Assembly (NCBI GenBank): GCA_009760885.1
Contig: CM019704.1
Location: forward strand, 11,988,303-12,052,302
Reading direction: 5' to 3'
DNA: 64,000 nucleotides
Origin: Achatina immaculata
Lineage: Eukaryota > Mollusca > Gastropoda > Stylommatophora > Achatinidae
Shown: positions 11,304-21,916 of the stretch, piece after piece
Layout: every line of letters begins with the position of its first letter
Numbering within the stretch: the first letter of the stretch is position 1
Notes under the pieces: generated by a model
Told to the model about the DNA's origin: nothing
Database searches by the model: none
Seen by the model: only the letters and a program-made list of their open reading frames with translations
Made by a program: the position numbers and the translations under genes

Positions 11304-11872
11304 ATTTTAAAACATCCTGCAGGATTGTCAAACAAACGAGACGCAGAGAAAATACTTGAAAATATCCTGCAGGATTGTCAAACAAACGAGACGCAGAGAA
11401 AATACTTGAAAATATCCTGCAGGATTGTCAAACAAATAGGACGCAGAGAAAATACTTGAAAATATCCTGCAGGATTGTCAAACAAACGAGACGCAGAGAA
11501 AATACTTGAAAATATCCTGCAGGAATGTCAAACAAATAGGACACAGAGAAAATACTTGAACATATCCTGCAGGATTGTCAAACAAACGAGACGCAGAGAA
11601 AATACTTGAAAATATCCTGCAGGATTGTCAAACAAATAGGACGCAGAGAAAATACTTGAAAATATCCTGCAGGATTGTCAAACAAACGAGACGCAGAGAA
11701 AATACTTGAAAATATCCTGCAGGAATGTCAAACAAATAGGACACAGAGAAAATACTTGAACATATCCTGCAGGATTGTCAAACAAACGAGACGCAGAGAA
11801 AATACTTGAAAATATCCTGCAGGAATGTCAAACAAATAGGACGCAGAGAAAATAAATGTGGTCAACGTTTAT
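11304..11872. repeat. 50-bp minisatellite, about 11 units
   Basis: The unit begins ATCCTGCAGGATTGTCAAAC and continues AAACGAGACGCAGAGAAAAT. Each unit carries the palindrome CCTGCAGG or CCTGCAGGA(A/T)TG. Two variants (AAACGAGAC and AAATAGGAC) alternate. Confidence 0.95.
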
Positions 11873-12135
11873 ATCAGTTCAAGAGAAGATTTCTGGGGGT
11901 GTACCCAGACTTCAGATGACCATCTGTTACTTCAGAAGTATACAAATTGATGCCTGAGAATGAAAGAAGACGAAGAAGAAGAAGAACAACAACAACACCA
12001 ACAATCTCGTGACAATGAAAAGACTAGAACTATTGTGACAATGAAAGAACTAGAACTCTTGTGACAATGGAAGAACTAGAACTGTTGTGACAATAACAGA
12101 ATCAGGATTGCGATTAACTGATCACAGAGAAAGGT
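11873..12135. other. Spacer of duplication 3 with ~29-bp repeats
   Basis: Contains a GAA/CAA-rich stretch (about 11965-12003) and four imperfect units with TTGTGACAATGAAAGAACTA (about 12006-12097). It is duplicated at 12955-13240. Confidence 0.7.
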
Positions 12136-12139
12136 TTGG

Positions 12140-12365
12140 GTTTGAAAAATAAAACTTGTGGGTTGAGAGAGAAGACTTGTGGGTTAAGAGAGAAGACTTG
12201 TGGGTTGAGAGAGAAGACTTGTGGTTTGAGAGAGAAGACTTGTGGGTTGAGAGAGAAGACTTGTGGGTTAAGAGAGAAGACTTGTGGGTTGAGAGAGAAG
12301 ACTTGTGGGTTAAGAGAGAAGACTTGTGGGTTGAGAGAGAAGACTTGTGGGTTGAGAGAGAAGAT
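12140..12365. repeat. 21-bp minisatellite, second block, about 10 units
   Basis: Same family as 10795-11115, copied by duplication 3. Confidence 0.95.
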
Positions 12366-12555
12366 AGAAGACTCGATGTGATCGTGAGTAGGAGGTACAA
12401 GAAAAATTGAGTCAAAGTGCTCACGTTCATGGAAGATTGCCAGGCAAAACCAAGAACTCAGCCCTGGACTCCAGCGAGACAACACGTGACCAGGACAGAA
12501 AGTGAAATCCGCGTGAAGAAATGAATCGTCCTCTAGTTCTACTGGTGAAATATTT

Positions 12556-12953
12556 TAAAACATCCTGCAGGATTGTCAAACAAACGAGACGCAGAGAAAA
12601 TACTTGAAAATATCCTGCAGGATTGTCAAACAAACGAGACGCAGAGAAAATACTTGAAAATATCCTGCAGGATTGTCAAACAAATAGGACGCAGAGAAAA
12701 TACTTGAAAATATCCTGCAGGATTGTCAAACAAATAGGACGCAGAGAAAATACTTGAAAATATCCTGCAGGATTGTCAAACAAACGAGACGCAGAGAAAA
12801 TACTTGAAAATATCCTGCAGGAATGTCAAACAAATAGGACACAGAGAAAATACTTGAACATATCCTGCAGGATTGTCAAACAAACGAGACGCAGAGAAAA
12901 TACTTGAAAATATCCTGCAGGAATGTCAAACAAATAGGACGCAGAGAAAATAA
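12556..12953. repeat. 50-bp minisatellite, second block, about 8 units
   Basis: Same family as 11304-11872, with the same CCTGCAGG palindrome, copied by duplication 3. Confidence 0.95.
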
Positions 12954-13487
12954 ATGTGGTCAACGTTTAAATCAGTTCAAGAGAAGATTTCTGGGGGTGT
13001 ACCCAGACTTCAGATGACCATCTGTTACTTCAGAAGTATACAAATTGATGCCTGAGAATGAAAGAAGACGAAGAAGAAGAAGAAGAACAACAACACCAAC
13101 AATCTCGTGACAATGAAAAGACTAGAACTATTGTGACAATGAAAGAACTAGAACTCTTGTGACAATGGAAGAACTAGAACTGTTGTGACAATAACAGAAT
13201 CAGGATTGCGATTAACTGATCACAGAGAAAGGTTTGGGTTTGAAAAAATAAAACTTGATAATTTGTGTGGATGATAGTCCTGTACTGAAGTCAACGACTT
13301 CGTGTATGAAAAAGTGTTACGTGAAACAATGTCTGTTTTGTTTGAGAGCAGAAACTTGCATTTAAGTTAGAAAACAGTGCTTCTATATTTATCCTTGCGT
13401 GTAGGAATATCTCATCTGTGGTGTTACAACTTCGACATAGCATCTTCCACAAAATTCTTGTCTGGTTTGCTATTTCTGAGATGTGGC

Positions 13488-13577
13488 AGTTCACTTTCAG
13501 TATGTTCACTTTGCTCTCCATTCACAGATCACATTTCACTTTCAGTATGTTCACTTTGCTCTCCATTCACAGATCAT
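13488..13577 (+). promoter_or_regulatory. Duplicated 3' splice-site-like segment upstream of Fezf
   Basis: A 45-bp segment occurs twice in tandem. Each copy ends in TTTGCTCTCCATTCACAG, a good pyrimidine tract plus CAG acceptor (AG at 13526-13527 and 13571-13572). The coding start follows 54 bp after the second AG. I infer a 5' UTR intron with two equivalent acceptors 45 bp apart. The frame is open through here, but that stretch is probably not translated. Confidence 0.45.
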
Positions 13578-13625
13578 TTGTTGGCACTGCCTTTGTGGGC
13601 CAGGACAGAAACTACTCACAGCAAG

Positions 13626-15545
13626 ATGGACATGGCAGGTGATGAACGCGGAGCATCTAGCATGGCAGCAAAGAAGATTTTAACTTTCTCTATTGAGAAC
13701 ATTATGAAGAAGAATCCTCAAAGTTCTGCAGACTGCTCCACCCGCGCGTCTTCATCCCCAGATAGTTCTTCTGTTGATCCTACACAACTGCCAGACCACG
13801 TGATCACACCACATAGCCCTGTCATGGATGTTACCAAGTCAAGAACCTTCAGAAATGACACTTGTGAATGTAGAAGTCCTGTAGCTTCACTTGCATTCCC
13901 TCCATCCACGCACAAGAAAACCTGTGCCGGCACCTGCAAGACGCCTACACCTACATCTGTAGATCTTGTAGCAAGTCCCAAGAGGAACGCAGGATCTCAC
14001 TCCCCTGTTTGTGGAGCGTCTCTTCGCCAGACCCCACTCCGTTCACCACGATCACATGACTACCAGACCCCACTCCGCTCACCACGATCACATGACTACC
14101 AGACCCCACTCCGCTCACCACGATCACATGACTATTATAAGTCGCGAAGCAATTCGTCTCCTTGCTCTCTTCCAGATTTGAACAGCCAAGCTTTCATCCA
14201 CTATGCCCGGGATCTACCTGACCCAACACATGGCCAGCCCATGATGTCTGGATTCCCAAAAGGTTTGAACCCTGTGCATGCAGATCTTGGTCATGATTTT
14301 CGAGAACTGAGCCACATGTACTCCATGCTTCACCCTGCTCTTGTGGGAACAATCTCAAGGGGGACAACCTCTGTAGAAGAATATCAGGCCCAGCTTCTGA
14401 GAGCTTGCCCGTGGTTGGGGTCTGGGATAATGACGCAGCTTGGCGCAGGGCACCTGCCACACCTTCCTACAAACATCTTGGAAACTATGAAACATTCACA
14501 TCTTCTTCACAACTCTCTGAGGAACTCTTCCTATAGTACCAACAGCAGAGTAAACTTCAACAACAACATGGGTGACGTGACGTCACATGGGGCTGACAAC
14601 CCGGTGATGCTGAAGTATGCCCTGTCAGTCAATGATCTCCCTGGCAAACAGCTCAGACCCGGGTCTCGAAACATTCCAGGCAGTTTGATGGTGTCCGGGC
14701 CCTCAGATAAGCGAGGCTGCTCTTACGAGTCACACAGTTCCGACTCCAGTCAACACATTTCAGTGAAGACTGAGGACAGCAATGAGGAGGACGACCAGTG
14801 CGTTGACCTATCTTCTCCGAACAGTTCAGGAGCCACGAGCAGCATTGAGGACTGTAAATCAAAGAAGCTGCTGGGCAAGTCCCAGAAAACGTTCACTTGC
14901 CCCGAGTGTGGCAAAGTTTTCAACGCCCACTACAATCTGACGCGCCATATGCCTGTGCATACAGGGGCGCGACCCTTTGTCTGCAAGGTTTGTGGCAAAG
15001 GTTTCCGCCAGGCCAGCACGCTCTGCCGACACAAAATCATACACACTTCAGAGAAACCGCACAAATGTGCGACCTGCGGGAAAGCTTTCAATCGAAGCTC
15101 CACACTGAACACGCACATGCGCATCCACCAGGGCTACAAGCCGTACGTGTGCGAGTTCTGCGGCAAAGGTTTCCATCAGAAAGGAAACTACAAGAACCAC
15201 AAGCTGACCCACAGCGCAGAGAAGCAGTACAAATGTAATGTATGTTCTAAAGCCTTCCACCAAGTGTACAACCTGACCTTTCATATGCACACCCACAACG
15301 ACAAGAAGCCTTATACATGCCATGTTTGTGGCAAAGGTTTCTGTCGGAACTTTGATCTTAAGAAGCATATGAGGAAGCTCCACGATGGAAGCCAGCTAAA
15401 CAACCCAGGAAACTGCTCGGATACTGTTAGCCCTCAGCCCGCAGTCTCGCAGACCGCCCACGCTAATATCTTCATCTACATTTCTCCCATTCTATCCATC
15501 TACATGTCCGCCACTATTTTCATCCACATTTCCCTCACTCTCTAG
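13626..15545 (+). CDS. Fezf: Fez-family zinc finger transcription factor
   Basis: Predicted 639-aa nuclear DNA-binding protein of the Fezf1/Fezf2/earmuff family, which in animals acts mainly as a repressor in forebrain and anterior neural patterning. The N-terminus has an EH1 motif (FSIENIM, residues 21-27) for Groucho/TLE recruitment. Residues 135-170 are three exact copies of [12 protein letters not shown] from a 36-bp repeat. An acidic, serine-rich stretch precedes six C2H2 fingers at 28-residue spacing, with first cysteines at 425, 453, 481, 509, 537 and 565. All six have intact C and H pairs; the last ends HX4H at 581-586. The finger block is nearly invariant in this family, which makes the call secure. 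I chose ATG 13626 because it is just before the EH1 motif and has A at -3 and G at +4. The frame is open back to 13377, but that part includes duplicated acceptor-like DNA. The coding region has no intron. The last ~25 residues are repeat-like and may not be the native end. Confidence 0.93.
   Translation: MDMAGDERGASSMAAKKILTFSIENIMKKNPQSSADCSTRASSSPDSSSVDPTQLPDHVITPHSPVMDVTKSRTFRNDTCECRSPVASLAFPPSTHKKTCAGTCKTPTPTSVDLVASPKRNAGSHSPVCGASLRQTPLRSPRSHDYQTPLRSPRSHDYQTPLRSPRSHDYYKSRSNSSPCSLPDLNSQAFIHYARDLPDPTHGQPMMSGFPKGLNPVHADLGHDFRELSHMYSMLHPALVGTISRGTTSVEEYQAQLLRACPWLGSGIMTQLGAGHLPHLPTNILETMKHSHLLHNSLRNSSYSTNSRVNFNNNMGDVTSHGADNPVMLKYALSVNDLPGKQLRPGSRNIPGSLMVSGPSDKRGCSYESHSSDSSQHISVKTEDSNEEDDQCVDLSSPNSSGATSSIEDCKSKKLLGKSQKTFTCPECGKVFNAHYNLTRHMPVHTGARPFVCKVCGKGFRQASTLCRHKIIHTSEKPHKCATCGKAFNRSSTLNTHMRIHQGYKPYVCEFCGKGFHQKGNYKNHKLTHSAEKQYKCNVCSKAFHQVYNLTFHMHTHNDKKPYTCHVCGKGFCRNFDLKKHMRKLHDGSQLNNPGNCSDTVSPQPAVSQTAHANIFIYISPILSIYMSATIFIHISLTL
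14028..14135 (+). repeat. In-frame 36-bp triplication inside Fezf
   Basis: Three tandem 36-bp units encode [12 protein letters not shown]. The first differs by one silent C/T change. The repeat adds three SPR-type sites between the EH1 motif and the fingers, and is probably variable in copy number. Confidence 0.95.
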
Positions 15546-15780
15546 ATCTAGATTCCCCACTACCTACATCTACTTTTGTCACTCTCTCAATCTGCATTCC
15601 CCCACCATCTAGATCTACTTTTTCACTATCTAGATCTACATTTTAGTTACTGCTTTTCTCCATGTTTACTTTTATTTTCGGATCTTTTCTGAAACTTTCG
15701 AGTAGTTTATTGTTTAGTTGAATTATTTCACAAAATACTTTGTAACCGTTTTTTTTTTTTTGTTTTCTTCTGTTTGTAGA
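15546..15780 (+). other. Probable Fezf 3' untranslated region, degenerate repeats
   Basis: Degenerate copies of CATCTACATTT and CATCTAGATCTAC run from about 15470, inside the ORF and across the stop codon, to about 15640. A T-run lies at 15750-15761. The C-terminal residues of the predicted protein therefore come from repeat sequence. Confidence 0.5.
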
Positions 15781-16066
15781 TTACTGGACTGGTCTTGTTT
15801 GCTATGTGACATTGTTTCTGTTTGTAGATTACTGGGCTGGTCTTGTTTGCTATGTGACACTGTTTCTGTTTGTAGATTACTGGGCTGGTCTTGTTTGCTA
15901 TGTGACACTGTTTCTGTTTGTAGATTACTGGGCTGGTCTTGTTTGCTATGTGACATTGTTTCTGTTTGTAGATTACTGGGCTGGTCTTGTTTGCTATGTG
16001 ACACTGTTTCTGTTTGTAGATTACTGGGCTGGTCTTGTTTGCTATGTGACACTGTTCCTGATTATT
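15781..16066. repeat. 48-bp minisatellite, six units
   Basis: The unit begins TTACTGGGCTGGTCTTGTTT and ends TGTTTCTGTTTGTAGA. Units are almost identical. Each ends in a pyrimidine-rich tract plus TAG that looks like a splice acceptor. The open frames on both strands come from the 48-bp period. Confidence 0.95.
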
Positions 16067-16635
16067 TTTTCCTTCACTGTTGTGGAGTTTTTCTTTTTTT
16101 TTAGTAATTTTTTGTCTCGTTTTTAAAATGAAGAAATCCTCTTCCAGTGCAAGAGAGAGAGCGAAATATGTTCAGTATTTGTAGGTATCTGCTTTTATGT
16201 TCAGTATTTTGTAGGTATCTACTTTTCTTGAGAAATGAATGAGGAAAAAGAGACGAGCAGAGGGACAACGACGATAAATGATGACAGAGCAAGTTTGTGA
16301 TAGACATGAGCAAGCCAAAGTTTGCAAGTGACGGAGTGGAGGAGGGGAGGAGGGTGTGGCCAGAGAGAGAAAGCTTTGAGTACAAACTGAACATGAGTTA
16401 CATACAATATGTCATTATGTCATTATAAAACATGTCATTTTTCTGTCAGAAATTATAAACAGTTTATTGCACTGTACGCGGACCACGTGATGTCTGATAA
16501 TTTATGCAAAATAACGGAGCTTGCAATAAATGTACATAAACGTCATATATTGATTGACTGATTTTTGTAAAAACACAATACTTGATTCACTGCCATATAG
16601 CAACCGTTTAGATACAATTATGTGTAGATATGTGT
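16067..16635 (+). other. Unassigned sequence with candidate poly(A) signal
   Basis: No gene is seen. AATAAA at 16525-16530 is the first clear canonical signal downstream of Fezf on the plus strand and could end its transcript about 1 kb after the stop codon. Confidence 0.3.
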
Positions 16636-16639
16636 ATAA

Positions 16640-16830
16640 ATTCAAATAGAAAACGAGATTTATTCAAGATTTGTGTATAGATTAAAATAGAGCACGAGAT
16701 TTATTCAAGATTTGTGTATAGATTAAAATAGATTAAGAGAACATGCGATTTTTTAACATGCGATTTATTCAAGAATGTCAAATAAAATGTCAAAAGATTT
16801 ATTCAAGACTGACATTAAAGTGTGATTTAT
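16640..16830. repeat. Degenerate ~50-bp repeats
   Basis: Repeated GAGATTTATTCAAGATTTGT and GTATAGATTAAAATAGA segments, about four imperfect units. Confidence 0.7.
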
Positions 16831-16869
16831 TAATTCTACTCATTTTTCTTTCTTTTATTGATATCCATG

Positions 16870-17195
16870 TCCTTGGTCACGTGATCTGTTGACATGAACA
16901 CTTCTTTCTTCTGTTTTACATCACATGATGTGTTGAAATAGACACTTCTTTCTTGTGTTTTACGTCACGTGATCTGTTGACATAGACACTTCTTTCTTAC
17001 GTGTTAGGCCACGTGATCTGATAACAGATAGTTCTTACGTATGTTTTATGTCACGTGATCTGTTAACATAGACACTTCTGTCTTTTGTTTTATGACACGT
17101 GATCTGTTGACAGAGACAATTATTTCTTGTGTTTTATGTTACTTAATCTGTTGACATAAACACTTCTTTCATGTGTTTTATGTAAAATACGACTG
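16870..17195. repeat. ~42-44-bp minisatellite with CACGTG in most units, about 7 units
   Basis: The unit contains GTCACGTGATCTGTTGACAT and AGACACTTCTTTCTT. CACGTG is exact in five units. The array lies about 1.3 kb downstream of Fezf. Confidence 0.85.
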
Positions 17196-17248
17196 AGCGT
17201 TTTTTTTTTCTTTTTTAAACGCCAGAAAATATAATTGTGTTTCTACGA

Positions 17249-18021
17249 GGGTTATACCGAAAGTCGTGAGCACAATTTGTTTAAAAATCAGAATTTATAG
17301 ATAGAGACAATATAAATGTATCACCTTAAACTGCATCCTTTTCTTCACTTTTCAACATAATCTCCATTTCTGTGCACACATTTTTCTTATTGCTCTTAAA
17401 GTTTGAAAACATCCTCCCGGTAGAATTCCGTTCCAGCTGACCGACGGCACAGACGCACTGCTTTCTGGAGTTCTCTCCTGTGGGACCCAGCGGGCACAAA
17501 CTTATCTAAAGCCTAGGGTTTCAATCATTTCCGGTAGAAATTGTGTCCTATTCCAAGATTTACAGGGATTTCATATAGTGTGACAGGTCTGTCTTCTTTA
17601 ATGATGTCGTCAACACTTTCCACTTTGCGTTTAGTGGAGGCAGTTCGAGGGCCACCTCTGCGAGGCATATTTTGGATGCTCGTGTTTCCATCTTTGAAAT
17701 GTTTCACTCACCTCTTAACACTGCTAGCACCCATACATACATCTTCATAAGCAATTTCAAGTCTTTGGTGAATTTCAACAGCGGGGATTTCCTGTTTAAC
17801 GAGGAGCTCAGTAACAGCACGTTGACGAAACGAAACTTCAGCACCCGCCACTTTGTTTATGCTCCGCGTGGTCACGTGACACATGATGGTGACGTCATGT
17901 GACCTCTACATGAACTACATGAAATGCAAAGGATGCTGCTTAAGGTAGTGCATTTCTAGTTTCTCTGTCTATAAATTCTGATTTTTAAAAAAAGGTTTGT
18001 TCACGACTCTCGGTATGAGCT
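17249..18021 (-). mobile_element. Internally deleted mariner element
   Basis: The ends are imperfect inverted repeats: CGAGGGTTATACCGAAAGTC at the left and, reading in from the right end, CGAAGCTCATACCGAGAGTC. The left end abuts a TA; the right has TG. Only the N-terminal DNA-binding part and the last residues of a transposase remain. The catalytic domain is missing. At about 770 bp it could move only with help in trans, and its stops show it is old. Confidence 0.75.
17525..17884 (-). pseudogene. Mariner transposase N-terminal remnant
   Basis: From ATG at 17884 the frame reads through a helix-turn-helix-like region (VTELLVKQEIPAVEIHQRL) and, after one stop where tryptophan is expected (KR*VKHFKDG), continues with the linker and second DNA-binding helices (GGPRTASTKRKVESVDDII). 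A second stop follows at 17525. The D,D,D catalytic region is deleted, and only the terminal residues near 17340-17400 are recognisable. Confidence 0.65.
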
Positions 18022-18169
18022 TCGCACTTTGTCAGATTTGTCTACAGCCGGAAATCTCGCCTTTATTTCTCTTAAATAAAATAAATTGTTTGAAAAATAA
18101 AGACAGAAGATTAGAAAAAAATACAAACACAAGAAATTGAATCTTCTGATTTTTAAAATCCATTTTTTA

Positions 18170-18610
18170 AAAATCCTGTGACACAACAAACATAAGATAT
18201 AAAATCTCGTGATGAAACACACCTAAGAGATAAAATCTTGTGATAACACAAACATAAGAGATAAAATCTTGTCATAAGAGATAAAATTTTATGACAAGAC
18301 AAAAATAAGATATAAAATCTTTGTGAGTAGACACACATAAGAGATAAAATCTTGTGACAAGACAAACACAAGCGATAAAATCTTGTGATAAAACAAACAT
18401 AGGGGATAAAATCTTGTGAGAAGACAAACATAAGAGATAAAATCTTGTGATAACCAAACATAATAGATAAAATCTTCTGATAAGACAAATATAGGAGAAA
18501 AAATCTTGTGGCAAGCAAACATAAGAGATAAAAACTTGTGATAAGACAAACATAAGAGATAAAATCTTGTGACAAAACAAAGACAAGGGATAAAATCTTG
18601 TGACAAGACA
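18170..18610. repeat. ~31-bp minisatellite, about 14 units
   Basis: The unit contains ATAAGAGATAAAATCTTGTG and ACAAGACAAAC with small indels. The cysteine-rich minus-strand frames are repeat artefacts. Confidence 0.9.
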
Positions 18611-18612
18611 AA

Positions 18613-18649
<37 letters not shown>

Positions 18650-18966
18650 GAACCTTAAGTACCCAGGGCACATGGGGCTTCCGCAAGGGTTTTCCACAAA
18701 TGCCTGTCCTTTACCTTTTTTTCTGCTCTTGCCCAGGTGAGCACTCTATTGCTCAACATCCTCTCTGTTGTTCTTCTCCATGCCTCTTTTGGTATACACT
18801 TACTTCTGTTCCCCTGTGGTGTTCATCTTAGTGCTATTTTTGGTAGTGAGTTGTCAATCATTCGGAGCACATGTCCCTACCATCGCTAGCGTCTTTCCTC
18901 AATAATTGCTGTCAGTGGCTTCATCTGCATTTCTGCCAACAAGATGTTATTTCTTATGGTGTTTGA

Positions 18967-20859
18967 TCAAAATATTTTTCTAATTCTTCGTAAACAGTTA
19001 GTCTGGAAAGAATTCAACTTGTTTTCTATGGTTTTGGTGATTAACCAGCATTCACTTCCATAGAGTAATACACTTAGAACATTACTCTTAAATATCCTGA
19101 TTTTCATATTTATGCTTAGTTTTTTTTTATTTCCATATAGTCTGCAGCATTGCAAAAGCCTGGTTTGCTCTAGTAAGTCTGCTGTTGATGTCCTCTGTGC
19201 TCTCTCCATTTTCTACTACTCTACTGCCAAGATATATTCGTCGACCTCATCCACTAACTTGCTATCTTCTCTGAGGACATTTCTGTTGTTCACATTTTGC
19301 TTCATTAACTTTTTCTTTCCTACGTTGATCTTTAGTCCTATGTTGTTTGCATTCTGAGTCAACTTGTTTATTTTATCTTGCATATCTTTGTGGCTGCTTG
19401 ATAGTAGACAAATGTCGTCCGCAAAGTCAAGGTCCTCCAGCACTGTGTCAAGGGTCCATTGTAATCCTCTGCGTTTGTCTGATGTTGCCTCCTTCATTAA
19501 CCAGTCTACTGCCAAGATAAATAATGTTGGTGATAGTACACATCCCTGCTTCACTCTTATTTGTACCCTAATGCTGCTGGAGGTATGTTCTCCACAGATC
19601 ATTTGCGCCGAAGACCCTCGTATAGGGCTTTGATTACATTCACTATCTTATGGGGGAGGCCATGCCATCTTAGGATTTTCCACAGTGCATCTCCGCTGAC
19701 ACTGTCAAAGGCTTTCTCAAAATCTATAAACAATGCATATGTTTTACTATGTCACTCATTTACCTGTTCTAATATTTGTCTAAGTACAAATATGTGGTGT
19801 ATGCATGATCTTCCTTTCCTAAATCCTGCCTGCTCTTTCTGAAGTTTTCCCTCAAGTGCTGGTACAATTCTATTGATGATTATTCTGCAAAATACTTTAC
19901 TGGTGAGTGGTAGGAAGGTAATGCCTCTCGAGTTCCCGCAGTCTCTGAGGTCATCCATCTTTGGTAGTTTTATTATAACGCCACTTTTCCACTCCTCTGG
20001 GGCTTTTTCTAGATCATAAATTTGTTGTAATATCCGGCAAAGTTGTTTTGGTGTTTCTGTTTCTTCTGTTTTCAACATCTCAGCAGTCACTTCATCTTCA
20101 CCTGGTGCCTTGTCTAATTTTAGCTTCTTTATTGCCTTCTTTACTTCACTTATTGTTATTGTTTCTGTATTGATGTTTAGTTCCGTTTTTGCTTCAGGTA
20201 TGTCTATTGTTTGTGCTGCTTGTGTTCTGTTTAGTAGGGTGTTAAAGTGCTCCCTCCATCTTTCAATTTTTTCTCTTTCTCCACTGACCAGTTGTCCCTT
20301 TAGTGTCCTTATTGCACTCTCACATCTTGTGCTGAAGTTACCTGTCATCTGCTTTGTGATTTTGTATATAGTTTTCATGTCATTTGCATATGCTGCTTTC
20401 TCTGCTGCTTCTGCTAAGTTATCATAGTATTGACGTTTATCTTGACGGCATGATTCCTTCACTTCTTTGTCTTTTTGTGCATAATTATTTAAAACTTGTT
20501 CTTTTAGCCCTTGTGATTTGGTGTTCAGTAATTTTTTCTTGATTTCCTTTCTTTGTTCTATCTTTTCCCATGCGGTCTTGCTTATCCATTCCTCTTTTCT
20601 CTTTTTTCGATATCCCAGCACCTCTTTTGCTGTTTGCTGTAGTGTTTTATTGAACTCTAGTATGGACATTTCTGCTTCGTCTTGTAGGACACTGAAGCGG
20701 TTCTTAAGTACTATTGAGAATTCATTTCTTGTTTGCTGGTCTTACAGTTTTCTTGTATCAAAACGCGTCTTTCTGTGTTCTCCGATTTTGGCTTTCTTTA
20801 ATTTTAGTTTTATTTTTGCTACCAGAAGGTTGTGATCACTTCGTACATCTGCTCCTTTC
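18967..20859 (-). pseudogene. LINE reverse transcriptase, broken
   Basis: Encodes the linker and RT: KAPGEDEVTAEMLK, a GFRKGRSC motif, FIDFEKAFDSV (catalytic region A, about 19705), GCVLSP, and DFADDICLLSS (catalytic YADD-type box, about 19420). It is broken by a TGA near 19752, a frameshift near 19603 and a stop near 19216. The last part (18967-19209) holds the conserved LYGSECW segment. It copied LINE RNA at nicked target DNA when active. Confidence 0.8.
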
Positions 20860-20863
20860 CTTG
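20860..20863. other. Target site duplication CTTG (left)
   Basis: CTTG directly before the left LTR matches CTTG at 27412-27415 directly after the right LTR. It is a 4-bp duplication as made by retroviral-type integrases. Confidence 0.85.
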
Positions 20864-21541
20864 TGAAGCAGAATCACGGCGCCACTGAAACAGGTTTCCC
20901 CTTACAAGGAGACTACTGGTTTGATTGATTCTTCTTGTGGAGTACAGTTTCAACTTATAAGTTTCTTCTTGTTGCTGGTGTTCTAACCATCACCTAATTT
21001 TCTGTATTATACACTAAGAAAATACAACAAGACACCCAGGCTTTCAACTCCACAAAAGATAGTACAATACAACAACTTGAACATAACTTGGCAGTCTTCC
21101 GACCAAAACAAACTGGTCAACAATGAGAATTTCCACAAAGCCAATTGGTGTAGTTTATCATCAGACAACACACATTTATTACAGAAATTCACAGTAACAA
21201 ATGCCCGGCGTGAAATATCTACGCCACATGGGCAAGGAAAACCTTACAATGATTTATTCATACCAAAAACCATACTTACAGGCTTACCAAGGACTGCAGC
21301 CACACAGAAAAAAACAAACTAAACTAATTCTGACAACAAGACTCGCTCTACCCCATTCTCGTTCGCCCAACACGTCCATCCAGTTCAAAGTTCCACACAT
21401 AGACTGCCTAACGACCGGCTTTTTCACACGGACCTTTTTAACGACTTCTTTGCACACGTACTTTCCTAATGACGTAGTCTACGCAACACAATTATTAGCA
21501 ATACACAAAAACTCTCTGAACAGAATGGCTATTCTGTTACA
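20864..21541 (-). repeat. 3' LTR of the gypsy element (678 bp)
   Basis: Matches 26734-27411 throughout as far as I can compare. It starts and ends TG...CA. At its right edge is a 20-bp hairpin-forming sequence, AACAGAAT GGCT ATTCTGTT. On the minus strand AATAAA occurs at about 21252-21257, a candidate poly(A) signal. The 61-aa frame inside has no family signature. Confidence 0.95.
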
Positions 21542-21547
21542 GAATAT

Positions 21548-21560
21548 CTCCCCACCCCCT
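21548..21560 (-). promoter_or_regulatory. Polypurine tract of the gypsy element
   Basis: On the minus strand AGGGGGTGGGGAG lies six bases before the 3' LTR. This is the expected position and composition for the plus-strand DNA primer. Confidence 0.85.
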
Positions 21561-21916
21561 AAAGGTAGATATTTGGCGATCAAATATCTCCAACCAAACA
21601 AAAAAAAATTGCGAACTTGCACAGAAAACTCTCACGAACTGTGAGCGATAACAATGAATTTAAAGCTGAATATTCAGCTACAAAAAAAAATTTCATGCAC
21701 CCACAATTTGTACAAATTAAGTACGTTAAACATTTGTGGTGCAAACATAAAATACATATATTTACAACATTTTTAATACTGAGTTCTGTGAACTACACCA
21801 TCTATTTCTACTGCCATAGAAATAGGATAGAAGCAAAGGATGAACTCCTTTTTCGAAGAACACTACCCAACTAGTGTCTATTGTGCTTTTCTTTAGAAAT
21901 CCCTATAGATTTCAAA

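Larger units (their letters stand above)
10800..13252. repeat. Tandem segmental duplication 3 (units about 10800-12150 and 12151-13252)
   Basis: Both units contain, in order, the 21-bp array, a ~180-bp spacer, the 50-bp array, and a ~280-bp segment ending GGTTTGGGTTTGAAAAA. The first unit runs straight into ACTTGTGGGTTGAGAG of the 21-bp array, so the breakpoint lies inside a 21-bp unit. Copy number differs between the units (about 15 versus 10 of the 21-mer, about 11 versus 8 of the 50-mer). It ends about 370 bp upstream of the Fezf start codon. Confidence 0.9.

Noticed and set aside
13377..13625. N-terminal extension of Fezf from ATG 13377
   Set aside because: The extra 83 residues include duplicated acceptor-like DNA and have no resemblance to the family. 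The EH1 motif sits at the usual distance from ATG 13626.
21007..21192. 61-aa ORF present twice (also 26877-27062)
   Set aside because: It lies in the LTRs, so the duplication is expected. No domain is seen and the codons show nothing distinctive.
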